DNA of 44,998 nucleotides from an uncultured Eubacteriales bacterium. GTDB lineage: Bacteria > Bacillota > Clostridia > Lachnospirales > CAG-274. The notes under the pieces are model-generated. The model did no database searches, was not told the origin of the DNA, and saw only the letters and a program-made list of their open reading frames with translations. The number at the start of each line of letters is the position of its first letter. The stretch's first letter is position 1. Shown here piece by piece: positions 29,254 to 35,670 of the stretch. The DNA lies in contig CASFCZ010000104.1 in the NCBI GenBank assembly GCA_949293325.1, forward strand, positions 1 through 44,998. The letters are read 5' to 3'. The position numbers were made by a program, and so were the translations under genes.

Positions 29254-29280
29254 ATGAGGAAAATATCCCTTCTGTAAGAT

Positions 29281-29320
29281 ATTCAAATAAAAAAGCCCCT
29301 GTGAGGGGCAGTATTTGAAT
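29281..29320 (-). terminator. Terminator of spmAB
   Basis: GCCCC/GGGGC (29295-29309) with six T on the minus strand (29289-29294), nested in an outer repeat ATTCAAATA/TATTTGAAT (29281-29289, 29312-29320). Confidence 0.8.
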
Positions 29321-29345
29321 TTAACATTAATCAAGCCACGTTTTT

Positions 29346-29876
29346 TTATTGCCATAGCATACGGCATAACCACAGACTGGTCAGAATCCCTGCAATATTA
29401 GCAACAAGGGCTCCTGCAAGGGTATACCTTGTTTTTGAAATCTTAATTGCCATAAAGTAAACGCACATTGTATAAAAGACCGTTTCGGTGCAGCTCATCA
29501 TTACAGATACAAACCTGCCAGTAAAGGAGTCAGGTCCATAGGTTTTAAACAAATCCAGAAGCAGACCTGTAGAGGCTGAGGAAGATACAAGACGCATAAA
29601 GGTAAGGGGAACTACCTCTGCCGGATAGCCTACAACAGATGCCAAAGGCTCAATAAACTTTGTAATAAGTTCCAGTGTTCCACTAGCATTCAGAACTCCC
29701 ACCGCTACCATAAGACCTATTAACGTAGGCAGAATATCAAGCACTACCTTAAAGCCATCCTTTGCCCCCTCCACAAAGCTGTCATATATATTTATCCTTT
29801 TTGAATAACCATAGAAAATAATGTATACAAATACAAGAGGTATCATCATATCGGAAATAAAACTTACAAACTTCAT
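29346..29876 (-). CDS. spmB: Spore maturation protein B
   Basis: The 176-residue membrane protein has about four to five hydrophobic segments and the nucleoside-recognition-like fold of the SpmA/SpmB pair (for example DGFKVVLDILPTLIGLMVAV and LVSSSASTGLLLDLF). With SpmA it helps dehydrate the spore core in Bacillus. It overlaps spmA by four bases and ends before a strong terminator. Length matches the family. Confidence 0.92.
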   Translation of the reverse strand: MKFVSFISDMMIPLVFVYIIFYGYSKRINIYDSFVEGAKDGFKVVLDILPTLIGLMVAVGVLNASGTLELITKFIEPLASVVGYPAEVVPLTFMRLVSSSASTGLLLDLFKTYGPDSFTGRFVSVMMSCTETVFYTMCVYFMAIKISKTRYTLAGALVANIAGILTSLWLCRMLWQ

Positions 29877-30457
29877 TTTTTACCTTCCCGCCTTTCCATA
29901 AGCTTGGCGAAAATAATGGAAGCAACGGTAGACGCCAATGTAGTCAATATGCCAGGGCCAATGATTTCAGATGGGTTCTGGGAGCCATACTGGGCTCTGT
30001 AAGCAAGTAAATTAACGGAAACAAGTTGCAGAGAGGACATATTGACTATCATAAACATACACATTTCACGGCTTGCAATACTTCTCCTGCCGTTTAAAGT
30101 TGACAACTCCTGCATTGCTTTTATGCCCGGAGGGGTAGCACCCCAGCCAAGCCCCAGAAAGTTGGCAATAAAATTTGCCGCTATGTACTCAAACGACTTA
30201 TGCCCCTTTGGTATCCGCGGAAAAAGAAACCGCAGAAATGGCATAAGTTTTTTCGTAAGGGATTTAATTAAGCCTGCATCCTCCCCTATACGCATAATCC
30301 CCGTCCACATGGATAATACTCCCAGCATGGTTATTGATATGGAAACAGCCTCCTTGGCAGACTCAATGGCACCGTTAGTCACCTCAGGCAGCCTGCCAGT
30401 AAAAGCTCCTACTAAAACACCTATTAAAATCATTCCGCCCCATAAGTAGTTAAGCAT
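29873..30457 (-). CDS. spmA: Spore maturation protein A
   Basis: The 194-residue membrane protein shows the family stretches GAIESAKEAVSISITMLG and NFLGLGWGATPPGIKAM and several membrane segments. It pairs with SpmB for spore core dehydration. The start follows CGGAG. A possible sporulation (sigma-E-like) promoter lies at 30478-30506. It is divergent from sigG, so two sporulation units share this 264-base region. Confidence 0.92.
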   Translation of the reverse strand: MLNYLWGGMILIGVLVGAFTGRLPEVTNGAIESAKEAVSISITMLGVLSMWTGIMRIGEDAGLIKSLTKKLMPFLRFLFPRIPKGHKSFEYIAANFIANFLGLGWGATPPGIKAMQELSTLNGRRSIASREMCMFMIVNMSSLQLVSVNLLAYRAQYGSQNPSEIIGPGILTTLASTVASIIFAKLMERREGKK

Positions 30458-30477
30458 ATAAAACTCCGTTTTTTATT

Positions 30478-30506
30478 AGCATATGAGAGAATTGGCCTGT
30501 AAATTC
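30478..30506 (-). promoter_or_regulatory. Possible sigma-E promoter of spmAB
   Basis: Minus-strand GAATTTA (30500-30506), 14-base spacer, CATATGCT (30478-30485), a partial match to the Bacillus sigma-E consensus (KMATATT, CATACAMT). spmAB is sigma-E controlled in Bacillus. Confidence 0.4.
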
Positions 30507-30662
30507 ATTTTTTGTTTACATGTTTTTTCAATTTACATAACAGAGCTCAAAATATATTTTGCTTTTATCCACAAGCCGTACAAATATCTCTTTATATTGA
30601 TGTTTAAATCAATTCCTTATTACTTACAAGTACTTCCATATTTAATTTAACCCTTTGAAAAA

Positions 30663-30692
30663 GTATAATTTTCCCTCCTTGGGGCAACATTA
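30663..30692 (+). promoter_or_regulatory. Sigma-F type promoter of sigG
   Basis: GTATA (30663-30667), 15-base spacer, GGCAACATTA (30683-30692). This fits every defined position of the Bacillus sigma-F consensus as I recall it (GYWTA, 15 bases, GGNNANANTW). It lies 30 bases before the sigG ATG, matching the known sigma-F control of sigG. Confidence 0.65.
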
Positions 30693-30721
30693 ACTTAAAG
30701 CATAAATTCGGAGGGAATAAT

Positions 30722-31495
30722 ATGGCGTTGAATAAGGTTGAAATATGCGGTGTAAATACAAGCAAGCTGCCTATACTCAAACCAGAGGAAAAGCAGGAGC
30801 TATGGGACAAGCTCCAGAAGGGCGACCCACAGGCTCGAAGTCAGTATATATACGGTAACCTCAGGCTTGTATTAAGCGTAATACAGCGATTTTCCAACAG
30901 AGGCGAAAGTGCTGACGATTTGTTTCAAGTAGGCTGTATCGGACTTATCAAGGCAATTAACAATTTTGACACTTCCCACAACGTAAAATTTTCCACCTAC
31001 GCCGTGCCTATGATAATAGGAGAGATACGCCGCTACCTCAGGGATTACAACAGCATAAGGGTTTCACGTTCAATAAGGGATACCGCCTACAAGGCATTAC
31101 AGGTAAAAGAAAGACTTACAAGCGAAAAAAGCCGTGAGCCAACCCTTGAAGAAATTGCAAAGGAGTTGGATCTTAAAAAGGAAGATGTTATATTTGCCCT
31201 TGATGCCATACAGGATCCCATATCACTGTTTGAGCCTGTATATCACGACGGCAGCGATGCCCTTTTTGTAATGGATCAGGTAAGTGATGAAAAAAATACA
31301 GATCTTTCATGGATAGAAAATATTGTATTGTCAGAGGCTATGAACAAGCTGACAGACAGAGAAAAGCATATTATAGAGCTGAGATTTTTTGACGGCAAGA
31401 CCCAGATGGAAGTTGCCGAGGAAATAGGAATAATTCAGGCACAGGTTAGCAGACTTGAAAAAAACGCTCTTAAAAACATGAAAAAATATATGTGA
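30722..31495 (+). CDS. sigG: Sporulation sigma factor SigG
   Basis: The 257-residue sigma factor directs late forespore transcription. It begins MALNKVEICGVNTSKLP, the SigG-specific N-terminus, and contains region 2 (DDLFQVGCIGLIKAINNFD) and region 4 (LTDREKHIIELRFFDGKTQMEVAEEIG). It starts behind CGGAGGG. A sigma-F type promoter precedes it. In many Firmicutes sigG follows sigE; here it stands alone, divergent from spmA and followed at 11 bases by the M16 genes. Confidence 0.96.
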   Translation: MALNKVEICGVNTSKLPILKPEEKQELWDKLQKGDPQARSQYIYGNLRLVLSVIQRFSNRGESADDLFQVGCIGLIKAINNFDTSHNVKFSTYAVPMIIGEIRRYLRDYNSIRVSRSIRDTAYKALQVKERLTSEKSREPTLEEIAKELDLKKEDVIFALDAIQDPISLFEPVYHDGSDALFVMDQVSDEKNTDLSWIENIVLSEAMNKLTDREKHIIELRFFDGKTQMEVAEEIGIIQAQVSRLEKNALKNMKKYM

Positions 31496-31506
31496 GGTCA
31501 TTAAAA

Positions 31507-32730
31507 ATGGATATTAACTCATTTAATGTAAAAGGAATGAGAGTTTGTCTGTGTAATACAAAAAAATTCAATTCCACTACACTATGCCTTGTTTACAGGA
31601 CAGGACTTAACAGAGAAACCGTAAGTTCCTACGCTCTTCTGCCTAAAATACTGTCCCGGGCAAGCAGCCGCCACGATTCCATGGGGCGTGTAAACAGGTA
31701 CCTTGAAGAAATGGGAGGGGCTGAATTTATTGCACAACCAATTAAAAAGGGTAATGAACAGATAATAACCTTCTATATTACAGCCCCAAAGGAATACAGC
31801 GGAAGAATGTTTGAGTTTTTAAGTGATACGGTATATCGCCCCCTTATAAATGAAAACAGTTTTATGCCTTCCTATGTTCACAGTGCCTGTAGCGTGGCAG
31901 GGAAAGAAATAGGGGATAAGATAAATGATAAAAAAAGCTATGCCGCCGAAAAAATGATTGAACTTATGTGCAAGGATGAAATCTTTGGCATTTGTTCCGA
32001 CGGATATACAGAAGACTTTGGAGATATATCCGGTCAGAGTCTTTATCAGGCATACAGCAGACTGCTTAAGGAAGGAAAGGTAGAAATATATATAGCGGGG
32101 GATATAAGTCCCAACGAGGCAGAAAGTTATATTACAAACTGCTTTGATCATGTTTCTGACAGCCTTCCCACTACATCTGATGATAACACAAGCACTTCCC
32201 ATCCACCCAGGTATTATACAGAACCTGCCGACACTGCCCAGTCCATACTTACTATAGGCATACGTACGGGGCAGTCAGACTATCCACAACTTAAACTATG
32301 TAACGAAATATTAGGAGGCGGTGCATCATCGCGGCTATTTAAAAATATCAGAGAAAAAAAATCCCTTTGTTATTATATAAATTCCTCTCTGTACAGATAC
32401 AAGGGATTAATAAGTGTACAGGCAGGTATAGAAGCATCAGCCGCTGAACAGGTAGTTGAAGCAGTGAACGATGAAATAAATTCCCTTGCAGAAAGGGGAG
32501 CATCTAAAAAGGAGCTTGAGCTTGCAAAGGACAACCTGTTAAGTGCATATAAAATCATTGAGGACTATCCCCAAAGACTCCTTGACTATATGCTGTCACT
32601 ATCGGTTGCAGGCAAAGAATATTCCCTTACAGATGAAGCTAAAACAATAGCTGAAGTTCAGGACATAAAGGGTGCCCTTGACGGAGCATACATGGATACC
32701 ATATACCTGTTAAAGGAGGGTAACAAATGA
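31507..32730 (+). CDS. M16-family peptidase-like protein without catalytic motif (YfmF/YmfF type)
   Basis: The 407-residue protein has the M16 two-domain layout but lacks the zinc HxxEH motif in its N-terminal half; the substrate-cavity part is kept (LGGGASSRLFKNIREKKSLCYYI). It overlaps by four bases a gene with the active motif, so the two probably form a mixed dimer like mitochondrial processing peptidase. The Bacillus pair is described as associated with EF-P aminopentanol modification. The ATG at 31507 follows GAGGT; an in-frame GTG at 31492 overlaps the sigG stop and has no site. Confidence 0.85.
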   Translation: MDINSFNVKGMRVCLCNTKKFNSTTLCLVYRTGLNRETVSSYALLPKILSRASSRHDSMGRVNRYLEEMGGAEFIAQPIKKGNEQIITFYITAPKEYSGRMFEFLSDTVYRPLINENSFMPSYVHSACSVAGKEIGDKINDKKSYAAEKMIELMCKDEIFGICSDGYTEDFGDISGQSLYQAYSRLLKEGKVEIYIAGDISPNEAESYITNCFDHVSDSLPTTSDDNTSTSHPPRYYTEPADTAQSILTIGIRTGQSDYPQLKLCNEILGGGASSRLFKNIREKKSLCYYINSSLYRYKGLISVQAGIEASAAEQVVEAVNDEINSLAERGASKKELELAKDNLLSAYKIIEDYPQRLLDYMLSLSVAGKEYSLTDEAKTIAEVQDIKGALDGAYMDTIYLLKEGNK

Positions 32731-33956
32731 ATGACATTACCTACAGAACTACAGACAGTGGCTTAACAGTCTGCTGTATAAAAAAGCCCGGATATGTAGA
32801 GAAGCAGGCAATGGTGGCTGTAAGATGTGGTTCGGCAGATGTCAGGCTGAAAGGAATAAGAGAAAATTTTACACTACCACATGGTACAGCACACTATCTG
32901 GAACATAAGATGTTTGAAAAAAAGCATGGAAATATTTTTGACAACTTTTCCCATCTCGGAGCGGATGCAAATGCCTATACTTCCCTTGATACCACGGCAT
33001 ACTACTTTACCTGCCAGGATAATTTTGAAAAATGCCTGTCACTCCTTGGAGAAATGGTAACAGAACCCCACATCACCAATAAGGGCATTGAAAAGGAAAG
33101 GGGCATAATAGAAAGTGAAATAACCATGTATGAGGACAATCCCTGGTGGCAGTCATACTTTGGTATGCTTGGAGGACTATACAATGAAAGTCCTGTAGCT
33201 GTACCCATTGCAGGCAGCAAGGCAGACATAGGGGAGATAGATCAGGATACCCTTAAGCTCCTTTACAGAAGTATGTATACCCCGGACAATATAATAGTAA
33301 TAGCAGCAGGAGATATTGATGAGGAAAGTTTTTTTAATCAGGTAGAAAAGGAATTTTTATTTACTCCCAGAGAAAAGGCTGAGTCTGTATTTCCGGCAGA
33401 GGATAGAATAAACAAGGTATCGGTCAAAAGGCACATGAACATAGCAACGCCAATATTCAGCATAGGTTACAGAGAAAATAACTTTGATATGCCACCTTTG
33501 ATGCGTATGATGACTTCAAAAATTCTTATGGATATATTTGCAGGGAAAGGTTCTGTATTATACGAAAAGCTGTACACCTCAGGACTTTGCACCTCACCTC
33601 CAAGCCTTGAATACCTGTGGGGTATGCAATACGGTGCATCTGTAATATCAGGAACTTCTGACAAGCCCGAAACCCTTCTTTCGCGGCTTGACAATGAAAT
33701 AAATAATTTTTTAAGCTATGGTATATCGGAAAAATACTTGAGCCGTATAATTACAAAAAGCCGTGGAGAACTTAAGAGGCGGATGGACAGTCTGAGCTTT
33801 TGTTGTTCCTATGCGGCTGATCACTTTGCAAAATCAATAAAAACACTGGACATTTCTGATAAATATGATAGTATTAATAGTGATATGCTTCTGATAAGGC
33901 TTAAGGAACATTTCAGAGCAGATAACCTATGTATGTGTGAAATACTGCCAAACTGA
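32727..33956 (+). CDS. M16-family zinc peptidase, active partner (YfmH/YmfH type)
   Basis: The 409-residue protein carries the inverted zinc motif HYLEH (in LPHGTAHYLEHKMFE, residues about 52-66) and the downstream acidic ligand region RGIIESEITMYED. It forms the catalytic half of the pair with the preceding gene; the ATGA overlap ensures coupled translation. The natural substrate is not known from the sequence. A hairpin (33958-33985) follows its stop. Confidence 0.88.
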   Translation: MNDITYRTTDSGLTVCCIKKPGYVEKQAMVAVRCGSADVRLKGIRENFTLPHGTAHYLEHKMFEKKHGNIFDNFSHLGADANAYTSLDTTAYYFTCQDNFEKCLSLLGEMVTEPHITNKGIEKERGIIESEITMYEDNPWWQSYFGMLGGLYNESPVAVPIAGSKADIGEIDQDTLKLLYRSMYTPDNIIVIAAGDIDEESFFNQVEKEFLFTPREKAESVFPAEDRINKVSVKRHMNIATPIFSIGYRENNFDMPPLMRMMTSKILMDIFAGKGSVLYEKLYTSGLCTSPPSLEYLWGMQYGASVISGTSDKPETLLSRLDNEINNFLSYGISEKYLSRIITKSRGELKRRMDSLSFCCSYAADHFAKSIKTLDISDKYDSINSDMLLIRLKEHFRADNLCMCEILPN

Positions 33957-33957
33957 C

Positions 33958-33985
33958 TTCCAAAGCACCTTAAAGGTGCTTGGAA
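33958..33985 (+). repeat. Inverted repeat between the M16 gene and lgt
   Basis: TTCCAA and AGCACCTT pair with AAGGTGCT and TTGGAA, one bulged A. There is no T run, so it is probably a processing or stability hairpin rather than a terminator. Confidence 0.55.
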
Positions 33986-34009
33986 ATTACATAGAAAGCG
34001 GAGATAGAT

Positions 34010-34885
34010 ATGAATTCAACACCTGATATTTACTTTCCTAACTTAGGAATAAGTATTGATAATATGGACAGGGTAGCATTTAGCCTGTTTGGATTTGATG
34101 TATACAAATACGGGGCAATAATATGCTTTGGAGTAATACTTGGCATTGCCCTTGTAATATACCGTGCAAAAAGGAGTGGACAGGATCCGGATATATATAC
34201 TGATTATGTGTTCTGGGGTATACTTTTCGGTGTGCTGGGTGCAAGGTGTTACTATATGATATTCCATGCAGGTACATTGAAAGGCTTTTTTGAGATACGC
34301 AGCGGGGGACTTGCCATTTATGGAGGTATAATAGGTGCAGTTCTTGCCCTGATTGTATACACACGTATAAAAAAATATCCCCTGCTCCTTTTCACAGACA
34401 CTGCTGTAACCAGTCTGGTGCTGGGCCAGCTTATAGGGCGCTGGGGCAACTTCGTAAACAGAGAAGCCTTCGGCGGACCTACAGAAAGTATATTTGCAAT
34501 GGCGTACAAAGCAAGCCAGGTACCGGGGCTTGATATAACCGACAGTACCTCTGCCATTTACAACGGCTATGCCACATATCCCTTGCACAATTTAAATGGT
34601 ACAGACTATATATGGGTACACCCAACCTTCCTGTATGAAAGCTGCTGGAATATACTGTTGCTTATACTCCTACTAGTATTAATCAGGCACAAAAAGTTCG
34701 ACGGACAACTAACAGCAACATACTTTATCGGATACGGTGCAGGCAGATTTATAATAGAAAGCATGCGTACAGATCAACTGCTTATATTCGGCATACCCGT
34801 AAGTATGCTTCTTTCTGCAGTGCTTGTAATAGTCGGCATAATATTTACTATATATAACCTTATCAAAGTAAAGGCAAAAAAATAA
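34010..34885 (+). CDS. lgt: Prolipoprotein diacylglyceryl transferase
   Basis: Lgt attaches diacylglycerol to the cysteine of prolipoproteins in the membrane. The 291-residue polytopic protein has the family signature GRWGNFVNREAFGG, the conserved SGGLAIYGGIIGA and the C-terminal GAGRFIIESMRTD. It starts behind AGCGGAG. The ComEC-like lipoprotein at 24531-25655 would be one of its substrates. A terminator overlaps its stop. Confidence 0.96.
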   Translation: MNSTPDIYFPNLGISIDNMDRVAFSLFGFDVYKYGAIICFGVILGIALVIYRAKRSGQDPDIYTDYVFWGILFGVLGARCYYMIFHAGTLKGFFEIRSGGLAIYGGIIGAVLALIVYTRIKKYPLLLFTDTAVTSLVLGQLIGRWGNFVNREAFGGPTESIFAMAYKASQVPGLDITDSTSAIYNGYATYPLHNLNGTDYIWVHPTFLYESCWNILLLILLLVLIRHKKFDGQLTATYFIGYGAGRFIIESMRTDQLLIFGIPVSMLLSAVLVIVGIIFTIYNLIKVKAKK

Positions 34886-34911
34886 CGGGTCCACCATACC
34901 CGTTATTTTTT
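34881..34911. terminator. Terminator after lgt, usable in both directions
   Basis: AATAACGGGT (34881-34890) pairs with ACCCGTTATT (34898-34907) around seven bases, followed by T to 34911. On the other strand the stem is also followed by T, so it could end the leftward RNA described below. Confidence 0.88.
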
Positions 34912-35077
34912 CATACATTTCCCTGACATAACAGGGAAGGCGAAGCACCTCATTTTGTCCAAAACACATAACATAAATAAAAAGCACAGAGGAAGGAGTC
35001 TTTATTTATAAGATTTATCAATATAAGGAGAAAACAAAATGAGGCGCCGGAGATAAACTCCAACGCCTTTGTTGTAT
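34881..35077 (-). ncRNA. Candidate leftward structured RNA in the lgt-XRE gap
   Basis: A perfect promoter (35084-35112) fires leftward into a region without a gene. The RNA would open with a hairpin (35058-35068 with 35042-35052; fully paired only on this strand through two G-U pairs). Bases 35035-35046 can pair with 34946-34957 (12 positions, one G-U), an arrangement that competes with that hairpin. Inside are an AU stem and a pyrimidine loop CUCCUUCCUCU, then a hairpin TTCCCTG/CAGGGAA. The end is either just after the first hairpin (about 50 bases; weak T run) or at 34881 (about 195 bases). Family not recognised. This accounts for the 308-base gap. Confidence 0.5.
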
Positions 35078-35083
35078 GGGCAT

Positions 35084-35112
35084 ATTATATCCCTAAAGCC
35101 TCAAAATGTCAA
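35084..35112 (-). promoter_or_regulatory. Perfect-consensus sigma-A promoter pointing left
   Basis: Minus-strand TTGACA (35107-35112), 17 bases, TATAAT (35084-35089). It lies downstream of the XRE gene and heads away from any leftward gene. Confidence 0.8.
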
Positions 35113-35193
35113 GGATACAAAAACAAACCGCATAATTTTTCATATAATTTAAGTAAAAACTAATTTTTTTATAATTTAATTATTGGTTTTAAC

Positions 35194-35544
35194 TTATCCT
35201 TTCAACTTATCCTTTTTTGCAGAATTAACAATAACAACAAACTCCGAAAGAATATTTTCCAAAATACTCAAATTAGCATCACTCAAATTCATAAGCATTT
35301 CCGCAACAGGTGTTTTCATATCAGAAAGATTTTCACGTCCCATTAGCAAGTAATCGGATGATAAATAAAACTTATCACATATCTTGTATAGAGTTTCAGC
35401 AGACATACCTTTCTTTCCATTCTCCAATTCAGCCAGAAATTGGGGAGAAATGTCTATCATTTCCGCAAAAGTTTCCCTCGATAATGACAACTTTTCTCTC
35501 TGCTTACGCAACCTTTTTCCTATTATAACTTTATCCAATTCCAA
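35194..35544 (-). CDS. XRE-family helix-turn-helix regulator
   Basis: The 116-residue protein has an N-terminal Cro/C1-type helix-turn-helix (about residues 7-62: GKRLRKQREKLSLSRETFAEM, then SPQFLAELENGKKGMSAETL) and a short helical C-terminus that may dimerise. A TTG at 35544 is preferred because GAGGTG lies six bases upstream; the in-frame GTG at 35553 overlaps that site. It is divergent from the dockerin/cohesin genes, and palindromes in the shared region suggest it represses them and perhaps itself. The signal it senses is unknown. Confidence 0.85.
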   Translation of the reverse strand: MELDKVIIGKRLRKQREKLSLSRETFAEMIDISPQFLAELENGKKGMSAETLYKICDKFYLSSDYLLMGRENLSDMKTPVAEMLMNLSDANLSILENILSEFVVIVNSAKKDKLKG

Positions 35545-35573
35545 AAAAATCACCTCAAATTATATTTTAGTTA

Positions 35574-35602
35574 TTGCTTTTAGCTTATAAATATGCTATA
35601 GT
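35574..35602 (+). promoter_or_regulatory. Promoter of the dockerin-LRR/cohesin operon
   Basis: TTGCTT (35574-35579), 17-base spacer, TATAGT (35597-35602) with TGC before it (extended -10). Start expected near 35609. Confidence 0.6.
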
Positions 35603-35646
35603 TTAAATATAAGCTAATAGCGTAAAACTTTTATGCTATCAGCTTA
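35581..35646. promoter_or_regulatory. Two palindromic operators in the XRE divergent region
   Basis: Site 1 (35581-35598) is TAGC...GCTA within the promoter spacer. Site 2 (35610-35646) is a 37-base palindrome, 16 of 18 positions paired, with half-site TAAGCTAATAGCGTAAAA, lying just after the expected transcription start. Both share AGCTTA/TAAGCT and TAGC elements. Binding by the XRE protein would block the LRR/cohesin promoter; this is inferred. Confidence 0.65.
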
Positions 35647-35670
35647 ATATATATCTATAAGAGGTGTAAT

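Noticed and set aside
35039-35056. Tiny frame ATG AGG CGC CGG AGA TAA (Met then four Arg) behind AAGGAG, overlapping a hairpin; possible arginine attenuator peptide.
   Set aside because: No rightward promoter precedes it, the next rightward gene is over 600 bases away, and the hairpin pairs fully only on the opposite strand.
34881-35077. 6S RNA identity for the leftward RNA.
   Set aside because: Length and rod-like pairing are suggestive, but no conserved 6S sequence blocks or clear central bubble were recognised.
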